Below are positions 25,301 to 37,632 of a stretch of DNA of 64,000 bases, one piece after another. Position numbers and translations under genes: made by a program. Source of the stretch: Anoplopoma fimbria (Eukaryota; Chordata; Actinopteri; Perciformes; Anoplopomatidae); contig NC_072472.1 of the NCBI RefSeq assembly GCF_027596085.1, forward strand, positions 15,031,471 through 15,095,470. The letters run 5' to 3'. Numbering within the stretch: position 1 is the first letter of the stretch; every line of letters begins with the position of its first letter. Under the pieces are notes generated by a model. That model saw only the letters and a program-made list of their open reading frames with translations. It was not told the origin of the DNA and did not search any database.

Positions 25301-25674
25301 GTAAGACCCCATTAACTCAATCACTATTGATCCTTATTATATTATAAAGACAACCAGGGGATAATACGGCGAAAATGTATGCATTTTACAAGAATATCAA
25401 AGAGCCCTTTCTGAAAAAGTAAAATTCTCTGGAGAAAATGTTATGGATACATGTATATGTATATGTATACTGTAACTGCTGTTTTTGGACACAAGATAGT
25501 TACATAAACAAGGTGTTTAACATCTCTGAATGTGTGTTCATGTGTCTTACTGCAGTGGCACCACCTGTTGCTGGGCAGACTTCAGATTTTGTCAACAAGA
25601 TCTTGGAGAACACAGGACGGGGTGATCCAACCGGCGGGCTGGTCGGCCTGCGAGTCCCAACCTCCAAAATCTAG
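16342..25674 (+). CDS. crebrf: CREB3 regulatory factor (CREBRF), complete coding region
   Basis: Coding exons: 16342-16350, 16493-16618, 18596-18765, 20691-21847, 22033-22230, 23640-23829, 24080-24153, 24397-24516 and 25556-25674. They total 2163 nt, 720 aa (human 639). The start exon (from about 16103) contributes only Met-Pro-Gln before its donor. The N-terminus [13 protein letters not shown] and the block [19 protein letters not shown] are hallmarks. A long acidic segment follows (near residues 420-480), then [18 protein letters not shown], then the bZIP-like basic region [20 protein letters not shown] and a leucine-zipper-like helix. The C-terminus is [21 protein letters not shown] is a nuclear protein that binds CREB3/Luman and promotes its turnover, links to the unfolded protein response and starvation, and affects energy storage. 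The extra length relative to human is mainly Ser/Pro-rich and poly-Glu sequence in the big exon. The acceptor of the exon at 23640 has a weak pyrimidine tract. Confidence 0.95.
17902..18160. mobile_element. Tc1/mariner-type MITE with TA target duplication
   Basis: A 259-bp element in a crebrf intron. The left end, CAGCGGGTAAAATAAGTATT, and the inverted right end, CAGCAGGTAAAATAATTATT, are near-identical. The inverted repeat continues about 60 bp inwards (CTCAGTAAATATATTTCTAA on both arms), and TA dinucleotides flank both ends (17900-17901, 18161-18162). There is no transposase, so it is non-autonomous. Confidence 0.85.
20385..20600 (+). repeat. Dispersed teleost repeat, copy 3
   Basis: Shares AACAATTATTTTTATTATTA, AAAGGTGACATCTTTCAATG and TTTTGTTTGGTCCAAATATA with the copies at 585-780 and 13575-13850. 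It lies just upstream of the largest crebrf exon. Confidence 0.4.
21609..21850 (+). repeat. Coding GAG/GAA repeat giving a poly-Glu tract in crebrf
   Basis: Near-pure GAG/GAA codons (about 18 consecutive Glu) are followed by Asp/Glu-rich sequence through [20 protein letters not shown]. Human CREBRF also has an acidic stretch here, but the pure Glu run is longer in this copy. Triplet purity suggests length polymorphism. Confidence 0.8.
22275..22309. repeat. (TA)n microsatellite in a crebrf intron
   Basis: About 17 uninterrupted TA units, preceded by a short ACACAC/GTGTGT stretch, begin about 45 bp after the donor at 22231. Confidence 0.9.
24711..24993 (-). mobile_element. tRNA-derived SINE-like element in the last crebrf intron
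   Basis: On the minus strand a box A-like TGGCGTAGTGG (24974-24984) and a box B GGTTCGATACC (24930-24940) are spaced as in a tRNA-type pol III promoter. The body includes the phrase GTGTCCTTGGGCAAGACACT read on the minus strand, and the tail is the conserved CATTTAGCAGACACTTTTAT block. The family name is not asserted. Confidence 0.7.
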
Positions 25675-28600
25675 ACAAACTGCGGTCCACTGAGAGGAGT
25701 GGTATTACCACCGTGCGGTCCCATTGTAACTATGCTCCCCTCTGCATGCCCCCTCCAGCCCAGAGTACATACACATTGTTAGTCACACAAACACACATAC
25801 CACTCCCTGTGTGTATGTATGTGTGTTTGTTTAAGCCATGCACCTGTATGGCATACACCCTAGCTTACTGTCTATGCACACTGTGTGCAGAGTCAGTGTG
25901 TCACTGTCTCCCAACCCATTGTCAGCATCTGTTGGGAAAAGCGCCTCTTAAAGCAAGTGATGGTTAGGTGTATAGCTAATAGCACGTCCGAAATCCACTG
26001 GTGACTATTAGATGTGTTTAACATAGTGTTGTGTAGGGTCGGTTTTGTCGGAGGTCTGCCTCCGGGGCGGACACAGAGACAGTCACACGAGTGTAACCAC
26101 TGGAATACTTTCACACAGTTTATTTGAGGTTGTAATGATAGAGGAATAATTGTTACACATCAGACACCATCAAAGGCTGGAAAAAGTTCCGGTTATCATT
26201 TCCTAGAAGAGTCTCACCTTACATGGCAACACAAAATGAACCCACTCCAATAAAAAGTACTTTGACGAAAACAGCTGTGGTTGCCAAGACGGCTACAGAG
26301 TGAAAAAAAGAAGAGTGCTCCGAGGCGTTTTGGGGTGGCAGGAAGTATTTTGTATTGAAGGCCTGAATATGTTCATGCCATCCCCTGTTTGCCAATCAAG
26401 TCAGCTGGTGTTAAAATATAGGAGTTCACTTTTAGCTAAATAAAGCTGGAAACAAAAAAGCAATAGAAGCTTAAAGTCAAAATTAGACTTTAAAGATTAA
26501 GCGACAGCCATCCTGCTGGGCTGAAGTTTGTGGAAAGCAGGAGGAAGCTTAATGCCTCATTTTGACTACGTTAACTTAAAACAGCAGGAGGTGGTTGACC
26601 ATGTGGAGAGGAAGTGCATGTAGTTTGGTGCTTTTGGCCTTGTGCTGGTTATAACTGGACTAGGTGAAACGGGCATTTTGCCAGAATGGGAGCAGACTGT
26701 GAGGAAGATGATGGTGGTGATGGAGGTGATAAAGATGACAAACAGTGATCCATCTCCTCTAGGAAACTGTACATAAAAGTGTCTCCCAGTGAAAAACGGC
26801 ACTGGCTCCCCTTTTTGTACAGTAGAGATGACCAGGTGTGCTCATACTAGTGTTTGATCAGAGTTCTATTCATTGTGCCTTGTGTATGTATGTGTGTGTT
26901 TCTGTAAGTCTGAGTGAGTGCATGAGAGGAGCTGAACGAGACGATGTGATTGGTCATAACTCCCTGAGGTCCAGCCAAGGAGAGGACAGCTTTACAATGA
27001 GGGAGATTGGTAGCGAATGCGAGGAGGGAGACAACTGTGTGTTTTGTTGTGTATTTCAGTTGTAAAGAGATATTCTGAATGTACAAAATTTAAGTGGAAG
27101 CTCTTGTTGCGTCATGCCACAGAGTCTGTGTATATAGGAGGGCTCTGCAATGGATTACTTTTGTGTTTTGGTACTCTGTCTTTAGGGATGGGGGGTGGGG
27201 TTAACAGATATTTTTGTTTAGAGTTACAAAAAAATATTTGCACACTATATTTTGATTGTTTTTTGTACCAAAGACACATGCAACGAAATGGCGACCAGCC
27301 AGTTAAAGTAAGGTTTTGCACAGCTTACCTGACGCCGTATTGAATGTAAGAAATGTGGGAAGGTCAGGGAACTTCATAGAACTGTGAAATTAGCTTGGGT
27401 CCAATTCTGTACAGAAAAGGAACATTCAGTCATTTTTTTAAGAATTTGAAAATGATCTCCATCTGTGGGCTTCTCCTGTAGATGTGTTGCAGCAAGCACT
27501 TCATTCCTGAACTTTTTCCTCCCTCCACATGCTAATTGTTTTTGTGGCGCTATCTAGGACAAAAACCAAGAGCGCTAGTAGATAAGCTATGTTACATTTT
27601 TCTTTGTCAAAATGTCACCAACAATAACCAAAATGTTTTGTTCCTGGTGTCACTTGTTGGATTTCTGTATCTAGATGAGGTCTAGTCCATCAACAAAATA
27701 TTAACTGAATTGTGTTTTAAAGTACTGTATATAGAAACATTAATTCTATATCTATCAATGGTGAAATGCCACTTTTCATGACAATTGATTCATTTTTAAG
27801 CATGACACATTTCTAAATCCTATCCTATCCACCGAGAAAGTAAAAAAAAAAGAAAAAACACAAAAAAAGTGTATTGTTATATTTTTGTACTTTAGCTGCC
27901 TGCTATCTTTCCTGTTGGGTTGGAAGTAGCCCTGTTAGTGGAAAGAAGGCAATGGGGAGGAAAAGAGGAGAAGGTCTTAAAGAGTAGCCAGTTGGTCTGA
28001 TAGTTTGATATTTAAACTGGCACCTGACCCTTTTGGTATCATTTACTGGCTGAGGGATTTACAGAGAATCAGGACTGGATTTATTTGAAACAATGCAGCA
28101 AAGCCATGGTCTAGTTTGAGTGGTCTACAAAGAGAATGGGGGCATGCTGTCCTTAGCAAAGACAGTGGCATGTCCAGGAAAGAAAGAAACTCAGAGGACA
28201 ACAGTGTGGAGATGTGAAGGCAGTTGCTGTATGAAAGACAAAGAAATTTTAGTGTTTCCCAGATTGATCTGGATTCAGCACTGTGCATTGTGATACCAAT
28301 TATCACACATATTCCCTCTTTGACCATGAAATCGGTTGAATTTTGCATTTCCTGGGACTGGCTTTGCTGCCTTTGAGGTTGCATTGCTGATATATTTCTG
28401 CCTGGCCTTACCTTCGGTCCTCAGCTCACATCCTTCCTGACCAGTTGCAGAGAATAACTTTCTTCACCAAAACACGCAGTTACAATATTCAGGCCACAGA
28501 TTGGTAGCATGTCCAACTTTTTGAAATGCATGATGCCCGTGTGCTTTCCTTCCTGCTGCCTCCTAAGAGGAAATGCAGCCATTCCCAGGAATTTCAAAAT

Positions 28601-29830
28601 TCAACGAGAGTTCTCTCTGTTAGCAGGCGAATACAACAAAAAATATATGTTTGACAAGGCTGAATTCAGGTTAGTTTGAAGTAAAGAAATAACTCCTTCA
28701 CAGAATGAACTCTGATGTATGGTGTTGGCGATGCAGCGCTGTGGTCTCTCTATATTCTGTGATTGAATAACAGCTAGTGCTGCATATATATATTTTTTAC
28801 TGATTTCTGTTCCGTCTAAAAAGGGAGAAATGGTGCTTTTTTCTGAAACTAAAATGATGAGTATCCATGATTCTTATTTGACTACTCAGTGCTAGTTGTA
28901 GCCTAATGACTTGCTCTCCCCTACCGTCCATAGCTATTTTCTTAGTAGTGATTCCTTTTTTGTAAATAGACTATAAGTTGATATGTACCTTCTAAATGTT
29001 AGATATGTGTATAGAGTACTCTATCTTATATGTTTGAAAAACAAAAGCACTTTGTCCAAAAAAGGAAAAAAAAAACAACAAAAAGAAAGCATTTTTTTCT
29101 TCCATTTGCTGCTAAAAAGGCCTGGTGTGAATGCTGCAAGTGTACTTTGATGACTACTTGCGAGGATAGGTCTATTACCTGACTTGGCTAGGTCTATAAA
29201 CTAGCAGGGAATAGGTGTACGGCCTGACAAGGGTTAGGTCAACATGTTTCTGGAGCCATGTAATGATATAAGATGCTGTATGAGCATGTATCATTGCTTG
29301 GCTTTGGGAAGCCCAGATAGGATAGATCTATTCCCTGGTCAAGAACCGTGTGGATAATGTGTTTGTGGTCTTAAAAAAAAATAGAGGGTTTTGATTCCAG
29401 GGCCCCTACAATGATCCTGACCCCCTTGGCGTCATGATTAATTTGCCTTCAGTAGAGGTTTCCTATGGAAAAATTGATTCTGCTTTGGCTTCCTCTTCAG
29501 GGTGATGTACAGTATAGACACATTTCTCCAGAGAGCTATATTGTTATCATTTGTAAACTGATTTCTACTTGTGACTTAATGAGGAGGGGGTTTAGCCCAG
29601 GGTGGCCAGGAAGAGCCCGTTTGAAAGATGCTGATCCGGGCCGCCTTGGGGGAAGTTACTATATCACTGTACTGTATGGCAAGCCAGTTACAAATGGAGA
29701 CTCAATCCGGACACTTATTGCCTTTTTGAACTTTTCACTTACACACAAAACAAAAATAATAACTTGGCAGACATGTCAGTTGCCAAGGGTTGTGCCTGAG
29801 GTTTATGACATAGTCCTGCCAATATATTGT

Positions 29831-29831
29831 C

Positions 29832-29866
<35 letters not shown>
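29831..29866 (+). repeat. (CAA)n simple repeat
   Basis: Twelve CAA units in the probable crebrf 3'UTR. An overlapping open frame reads it as poly-Gln, but nothing else supports translation. Confidence 0.9.
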
Positions 29867-30352
29867 AACTGTTCAGCCTGATTTGCTCAAAACAACCTTG
29901 ACTGAAGTAGCAGACGTGGTGAAATAAGTCTTAAAAAATGGCTTCAAAAATTTGAACTCCTTGTGCTCAGTTATATCTTTTGGGGCAACATTTGAAGCAA
30001 TTTTTAACTACAATTTTGCCCAGGTCTGATGGGGGGTCAACGGTGGTTGAATAGCCGCTAGTTGGCCATTGACCAGCTGAGCAGAGTGTGTGTGTGTGTG
30101 TGTGTTTTGTAGACGATCACGAAGCTGATTCAAGATAGAGTCCTCACAGGTTTTTACATTTAACATGATAGGTGCAAGCTGTGCAACTTTACATTTAGAC
30201 CAGGAGACTCTGTGGCATTTTAACAGTCAAGGAAATGAGTGAAAATCCTCGCCAGTAAAACTATTCCTTATTCTTTTTATTTCTGATGATATAAATCCTA
30301 TACAGTCAACTATTAAGCTAATAGAGTGTGTAACCTTGTGCTCCTCTTGTCC

Positions 30353-30358
30353 AATAAA
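30353..30358 (+). terminator. Candidate distal poly(A) signal of crebrf
   Basis: AATAAA in CCAATAAAAGCTTAAG, 4.7 kb past the stop. It is one of several possible sites; the choice is uncertain. Confidence 0.3.
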
Positions 30359-33300
30359 AGCTTAAGTGGATCCATAAAGCTCTTCTTCAGCAAATCAGGG
30401 TAATATCGTTCTTCTATCTGACATATGTGATGACGTATAAAATCTAAAGAAAATATATTTATGTATTCCAATTATTGTCGCCATTCTTTACTCTGTACAA
30501 AATATTTTGTGTGTGTGTGTGTGTGTTATGAACTGTCAATGTCAATCAATATAGTGCAATGCTCGCTACACAAACTGAAAAAAGGCCAACAGACTTGCCA
30601 CAATAATTCACAAAGTTCTCCGCTTTCTCCAGATCGGTATTCAAACATACACAACCTGCAACATTTTCCTTTCACAAAAGATTTGACCGCCGTAATCAAA
30701 CTGGGGTTTGTCACATGGTGCTGATAACATTTCCAAGAAATCGTCCGAAAATGATTATCCACTCACAAGGATAACAGGTGATTCATGTTCTCAATAACTG
30801 TCATCAGACCAGACTTCCCCTCCTGATCATTTGCATTGAACTGTCACTGTTGGACCAATCAGAAGAATATTGTTACCCTGAACAACAGCAGAATGGTGAT
30901 TTCTGTATTATTGAGCTGTATGGTTGTTATTGTTAGGTATACCATTATTTCTTATGTAAAAGTCAGACTCCTTGATTTGATACCATTGCCCAAAGTCACA
31001 GAGGATCTTTATTCCCTCTGAGAGGTGCAAAACATTCACGAGAACTTCAAATAAATGCATATTTTTTGGTGTATAAGGACATTGCTTTTGCTGATTTAAC
31101 TTCTAGGGGGAATTTCCTTCTAATGTTAATATATTGGCGTTATGTATTCATGAACAATCTCAAGAGGAAATATTTGGTGATGCTTTATTTTATTATTTCT
31201 GTAATTTCAGAATAATTTCAAAAAAGTTTCAAATAGTTCATTGATACACTTACAATTAATAATTTCTAGTTTTAGTCAGTGCAAAACAGGTAAGCTGACT
31301 ATTCCAAAACATATCATTGTAAATTAATGGAGAATAAGCTTTCAATAATAAATTTATATATTTTTTAAGGTTACAAGCTGCACTAATCATTATTTATGTA
31401 TTAAACAAGTATAAAATAACTATGTTAACGCACAGATGTTGCTTGCCATAAAGAACCCACATAGAACTGAATAGACTCTGCAGCTTCCCACAGCTTGAGC
31501 ATTTTAGCATCTTAAACTTGTTTTTTTGCTTTTTTACGGCCTGCAACTTCACTGTTTTGGTTTAGTCTCACTGCTATCATCAGCGCAGTTTCCATCCCCA
31601 GATGTAAAGCTCTGAAAAACTACCGTACACTTCCTGCTCAGCACCAAACAGCTAGCAATATAGTGGGTGAATATAGTGGAACATTTACCATCTGAATTGC
31701 CATATATTTTACCCAAGAGTTGGTGGAGACCAAAAGCAGAGTTAAAATAGTATATATTGGACTTGGACTGGAGAAACGCAACTACAATGATACTGTTTGC
31801 TAACTTGTTCACCACAAGAACAAAGTGAAAATGAATCAAGAAACTTCTTTGAAATTATTCTGAAATTACAGAAAGAATGAACGTTTCCAAATATTATTCT
31901 CTCAATAAATTGGGTTTGTAAAAACTACAAACTAAAATGACTTCACCTCCTGCTGGCTGTGATGTCAGATCTCAGAGTCTGGCTTCGAGTTTCTTTCGGG
32001 GCATTTCAAATGTTTCCTGTCTTGTTTGAACCCATGTGGGCTACCATGCTTGTCAAAACACCTCATCTTCAGAGGCTGTATGCTCATTAACCTGCAAATT
32101 TTTCCCAGTATGAATAAGATACATACAGAAATGTACTCAGTGACAAACAAAATGCTGTAGGAATGATGTTTCTGCATGCTGATTTCCTGCATAGCACTGA
32201 GAGAATCAAGTAATGTCTGGAATTCTTTGTGGATCGGGATACAATTTGGCCATTCAATGGAAAGTGTCTCCATTGTTATTGAAATCTCAATCGAATGATT
32301 TCATACTTGCTGCTATTGAATGAGCACAAAGAGATTTACGTTTTTGGTTTAGAGTGTCTATGACACAATTCCAGTATATTATTACTACACACCCTGGTTT
32401 TTTTTTTCACACTTTTTCCTAAAACAGTCAAAAGACCAACAGTGTTACTCACCTTGCACTTGGTTTTTGAATATGATGCCTGCTGAACCAGGTGCCTTAA
32501 TCAAATATATGAGAACACAAATCTGCACCTTATGTCAGTCTGGAGGGGATTCCCTACAGATACAAGGGGCTGGGTTTCCCAAAACCTAAACTTGAAGTTC
32601 AAAAATTTACTGAAAACTTAATTTCAATCCCAAATCAATACATTTTGTATAATAATCAGCCTTAAACAGCAGATATGCTCTTTGTCGTGTCTACATAGGA
32701 TTGACCTTTTAACGTATAACAGAAGAGGAACTAAATATATAATATGAATAAATGTAAACTCTAAATTGAAGTTGTTTTGGGAAACCTGGTTCCGTTTTTA
32801 ACTCTTTCTCTGCCCACTATGCCACGTTATTGTGTTTTCTGTATTGGCTGCTGCTGCTATCACCGCTGGTGTGTCCGTCTAGAGAAGAGCAAACTTCCAC
32901 TGTGTTTGAGGCAGAGGGAGACTTGGGCCTGCTTTTTCCCTTGTCAATTTAATTGCATTCTTCTTCTTGTGTGGGTTTGACATGGAGCACCGTGTTGCCG
33001 CCTCTTGAGACCTTTTTCGAGAAAAACAAAACAAAAAAAAGCATAAAACAAAACTTTCCGTTTCTTAACTTTGCTATTATAAAGTGCCAGACCCTCCTTA
33101 AAGTCAGTGTTGGCACTGAGTCGCAGGTTGCGAATGAAGCGACAAACTGAGCATGGAGGTAAACTGTGGTGCTAATCTGTCAGTGGCTGGGTGCTAACAT
33201 GGCTGTGTTAAAAAGCCGTTTTAGCCATATTATTCCTTCTGTCGATGACTCTCGTCAGTCTTGTGTTTCTGACTGCTGCACTGCTGTATGCTGACATAGC

Positions 33301-34154
33301 GAGGTATAACTCTGCTGCTGCTGCTTTGCTGATGAATGTAGACTAGTCTTCCTCAGCAGGATCATACAGACAGACAGACGTGAGTGTCTGGTTGAGCTTT
33401 TCCTGATGTGCTATTTCCTGTTAGACTTTTGTTTGGATACAGAGGTAGACTTGTTGTCAGGATCCAGAAAGAATATGAATGTTGTATCTTTATATGGCGC
33501 TGTCCTGCTTGTATGTTTAAACCTTTTTTTTTTTTTTTTTAAATTAATATTATGGTATGATATTTATGCTCTGACTCTGTCAAATGTTGCATGTTAGAAT
33601 TTATTTTCCTAAATTATATTTTGTTGCTTATTTTTCCCGATCACAGTGTTCATACCATTACTTTGATATTTATTTCGTCCTGTAAATTAACATGTAAGGA
33701 GATAATTTGTTGAAACTAGACTTTCCACTGAAGCAGGCTTTACCAGGAGTCACAGACTTAACATGTAGTTCATAGACATGAATCAAAGTCACAATGAAAC
33801 CAGTTTTATTTTTTTTACTGAACTGAACTTTTTACTGAACACAACATAATATTACTTAATGAATTGTCTTGTATCTTAACATAAAAATGTTATTAGATGT
33901 ACTTATAGTATATCATTAATTCATTAATGTTTAATTAGACAGTAAAGAGTGCTTGAATAGAAACATCAGATTGCAATTTAGGTTGACAACAGAGATAATA
34001 CAAATGATATAAATCCAATAAATCATCTTAAAATTGACTTTTAAGACAATTCAAATGAACAATATCAAATAATTAGCATTTTATTTTGCTAATTGTTTCC
34101 AAATGTTTACTCCTTTTGCAACAGATGCTATTATCGTTTACATGACCCAAACAT

Positions 34155-34345
34155 TCACCAGTCAGCACCTCTAAAGCTCACTGGTTAACATGTTATATCT
34201 CGTTTGTTTAATCCGTACAAAAATAGAAACCATTTTAACAGGGAATATGTGCCGGACTATTTCTTGGCGAGGGGTAGTGACTTCCCGTAGTCCTGTTGTC
34301 ACTGTGAGGTTGCCAGGCAACCAATGGCGACTGCAGTTATTGGCA
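34155..34345. repeat. Fragment of a dispersed teleost repeat
   Basis: Contains the ordered phrases CAGCACCTCTAAAGCTCACT, TATATCTCGTTTGTTTAATC, GTGCCGGACTATTTCTTGGC and GAGGTTGCCAGGCAACCA. I recognise these as a widespread percomorph repeat. The copy is incomplete, and no family name is assigned. Confidence 0.55.
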
Positions 34346-34820
34346 GCGTTGCAAACAAACGGGAAGATGAACAAGAAATATAGTAATTTTCTTTAATGTT
34401 TGTGTGGCGCACATCGTTTTCGCAACAAATGGCATTTGGGAAACATGTGTTGGCTCAGTGCAAACAGGGTCTGATATTAATAACAAACAGACTGCCACAA
34501 AACTTACAATATGTCATCAGAATTATTTGTATAATTACATTAAAATACCACACATCGTGGTTTCAGTCATTGCCTTCCTTGCCTTCAGTTTCCTATGACT
34601 TCCTACTTTCTTGCATTATGTTCTGCCCTAAAGCCAGTTAAAGGAAGCAAATGCTTTCAGAGCTGCAGTTTCATTGTGACTTTGATTAAGCGTTGTCTGT
34701 GAAGCTCATGAAGCGTTCTGTCATTGAAGGTTTGAGGCGGTAAGATGGGTGCGGTAGAGCCCTAATCCAGACTCACAGAGTCAACAGAGAGACCCTCTCC
34801 TTCACACAACTCTTCTTTAG

Positions 34821-35091
34821 TCATGACTTGGGACCGAGGTTCGGGTGCTCCACAGCCTTGAAGCTCAGGTTGGAGTCGGCTCGCCTGCTCTCTCTGACTT
34901 TGGTGGGGAAAAAATTAAACATCTGATCAGTTTTCTGGGAAAACTTCACCACTGCGTCAGAGATGTTTTGTCCCCTTCTGGGTGCTTTTTTTAGAAGGGC
35001 TTTGGTTTGCAGTTGTCTTGTCAGGGAGCTCCTGATGTTAGCCAGGGGCCACTAAAGGCTGGTGGGCAGAGACCCCTCATCCTCCCCTGCA
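34821..35091 (-). pseudogene. Unassigned coding-like terminal exon with one in-frame TAG
   Basis: The minus strand has a strong acceptor (ACTCCCCTCCCCCAATC..ATTGCAG) just right of 35091. From there one frame reads EDEGSLPTSL, meets a TAG near 35053-35055, and continues WPLANIRSSL.. through KFSQKTDQMFNFFPTKVRES to a terminal TGA at 34821-34823. The stretch after the TAG is about 76 codons, rich in Lys/Arg/Ser, with no low-complexity bias. Minus-strand AATAAA hexamers lie downstream near 34081 and 33799. I do not recognise the protein. It could be the last exon of a decayed gene, a gene with a sequencing error or a polymorphic stop, or chance. No other exons of it were found between here and bnip1. 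Confidence 0.4.
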
Positions 35092-37278
35092 ATGAATGAT
35101 TGGGGGAGGGGAGTAATTTCCTGTTCTGCAGACTGATCTTATTGAAGCAAACGACAACAACCCATCCTTGATAATATAAACAACCCCTCTTTCCATATCT
35201 ACACATGTCATCATGCAACACTTCAGTGATTTACATCTACTACCAAGATTTGCCAAAATGCATGGAGAGAGAGACATTTAACAAACAGGAAATATTTATC
35301 CTAAAGCATATGTTCTGTTTCTTTTTTTTCTTTTTCTTTCAATTTTGTTAATCATACAGACAGTAAATGATTTTGTAGTAAAAATCCATACAAGTCCATG
35401 TAGAGGATGTGGGAAGTATCGATCATTCTAAGCTCCACAGCTACATGCCATTGTTATGATGCTTCTGGTCTTGTATGGTAACTTATTTGACTAGATCAAC
35501 AGCATGGGATCTTTCTGTAGTTAGTCCTGTGTGTGTGTTCCTCTCCCCAGTCTCAGTAGGAAGGCTGTACTCCATTGCTAAGTGCTCTATAATAGATCTC
35601 TTGGTGATTATAATTTCTTTAACAAGCAAAACCTGCAGAAAGTGTATCCTGCTGAAACTAACTTGATCCTCTCTTTAGCAATGACGTCTATATTTGTAGT
35701 TCACATATATGCCTGTTCGAATACAATATCTTGACAGTTGTTATATTTATGTTGTGTAATAAATGTTGTGCGGGGTTTTTACCTTTGTTTTATCTAACTT
35801 TTTCTTTTGTTTTACATTGTTGTTTTTGTTTCTTGGAGGCACAGTGAGTGGCTTTATGCACAGGCATGGAAATATAAAAACATTTTTTTTTTGGTTTGTA
35901 CTGTAACAACTCATTCTGTTTCAGAGCTTCTGACAGTTTTGTCTCTGGCTGCTTGACATCCTGCGGACAGCTGCCCGGAGTCTCTGTTGTGTTATTGTGC
36001 CTCTCTATTTTTCTTTCTTATTTTTTAAACCATTATTTCTCTGTTGTATCAGCGGGGAGTTGGTACCTCAGCTCTGCTTGTAACCACAATAGTCTGATTA
36101 CGTTTATTGATTTTCAATATCAAAATAATAAAACCATTAGCACCCGATCTTAAATCTTGTGTGTTTAATTGGTACATGTAACTGTGAACATGGGGTTAAG
36201 GATGACTGAGATGAAGAGCCAAGTGTACAGACTGATTTTAATAGCATAAGCAAAAAAACAGCATCACAGGTTCTCTTATTCCTGTATATAAATGTTTAAC
36301 GTATGCATATGTCCACTCTAGCGAGATAATATATGGAAGGGGAAAAAATACAGGGCCAAAATACTTATTATTATTATTATTATTATTATTGTATGACTGT
36401 TGGAGATTTCAGGCTCAAGTCTATTTGTTTCTACTGAAGATGTTACTCTTTAATAATGGGTCACAAACGTATAGTTTGGTTTCTAGAAAAGGCTCATTAA
36501 TTTCCTAAAATTACTTTTCTAAGCAGGTGGTACTTAAAGAAGGGAAATATGCTTTTGTATAATTTGGTGCTCTCCTAAGTATTTATGACATTAGGACGGT
36601 GTATGTGGGATTGACCTACCATAAACTTCAGTGCCAACCTTTATCATAATGAAAGAACAGGTAGCTCAGTCTAATGCTGTGGCTCAACGAGTAGACATCT
36701 GTGGCACAGAGGGATAAGCTAGTTCAGAGTTTTAGGCAATACCTGTTAGTAGGTTTAATTTGCTGTTGGTTTGGGTTTCTGGGACATTACATAAAACCAA
36801 CAGATTGAACAAACCAAATACAGTATGGCTGCCAGGATGGATAACTGTGCCACATTTATTTGGGAGGGTAATATTTTGAGTTTTTGCGCAAGACATCCAG
36901 TGTATTTTCATGCAATGTAATGGTGAAGCCATACAAAACGGCTACAAAATATAAAGACAAAATAATTCCGAGATCATAACACTAACAAAGTAGGTTACAC
37001 ATTTCTCACGTTTCAGGACAAATTTTTATTTATTTTGCTTGAATTCCTATAAAACAGTACATAAGCCATGGTATTGGTTAATTAGAGGTAAACTTATATT
37101 TTCTTACATCACTAATTCGTTGATAAGTCTATGTTATATGTTAACAAAATACGTTATTTATTGACCACACAGCTGTTTTAATATAAACACTGTGACAGGA
37201 GAACCGTAAAAACTATTTATTCCACTTTAGCAGAGCGCGTTATCTTTTGGGCTTCCAGCTTGCCGTACAAAAACAAAT
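35092..37278. other. Intergenic region and bnip1 promoter side
   Basis: AT-rich with no recognised exon. It holds a (TTA)n tract at 36365-36390. The last 80 bases before the bnip1 ATG become GC-richer and contain the bnip1 5'UTR; no TATA box is evident. Confidence 0.45.
36365..36390. repeat. (TTA)n microsatellite
   Basis: About eight TTA units. Confidence 0.85.
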
Positions 37279-37564
37279 ATGGCGTCTTCCGCGGATGTCC
37301 ACGTCCGAATTTGCGGACAAGAAATTATAAAATATGACCTAGAAATTAAGGCTATCGTTCAGGTAAGAACTGACAAAGTGTGGTTTGTCTGTTCGTCGTT
37401 TTAATCAGACATGTCCCCGAAGGCATCGTCAACACGTCGACAGACTGCTCTCACCGTTAGCTAACAAAAACAGTGAAGCTAATGTTAGCTAACAGTTAAT
37501 CAGGTAAAGACGGTAAAAAGAGGCCCAGTAGTAGAAAGAGGAACAACGAGTGTCGGTCCATTGG

Positions 37565-37632
<68 letters not shown>

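Larger units (their letters stand above)
25675..34154. other. Gene-poor region, probably the long crebrf 3'UTR and intergenic DNA
   Basis: After the crebrf stop there is no recognised coding exon. Candidate poly(A) hexamers on the + strand are AATAAA at 26439-26444, 30353-30358 and 31050-31055, so the 3'UTR could be about 0.8 to 5.4 kb; mammalian CREBRF also has a long one. Simple repeats include (CAA)n at 29831-29866 and short (GT)n near 30086 and 30508. The open frames here (for example 29465-29881) look like chance frames. Confidence 0.5.

Noticed and set aside
29465..29881. 138-codon open frame ending in poly-Gln
   Set aside because: Lies in the probable crebrf 3'UTR, the poly-Gln comes from a (CAA)n tract, no domain or splice signals support translation.
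31549..32273. Two minus-strand open frames (96 and 102 codons)
   Set aside because: No start context, splice or domain evidence and composition typical of AT-rich non-coding DNA.
32777..32980. Possible THAP-type zinc finger starting MPRYCVFCIG
   Set aside because: Resemblance stops after the first few residues; the downstream Cys/His spacing and AVPTF-like end of a THAP domain are absent.
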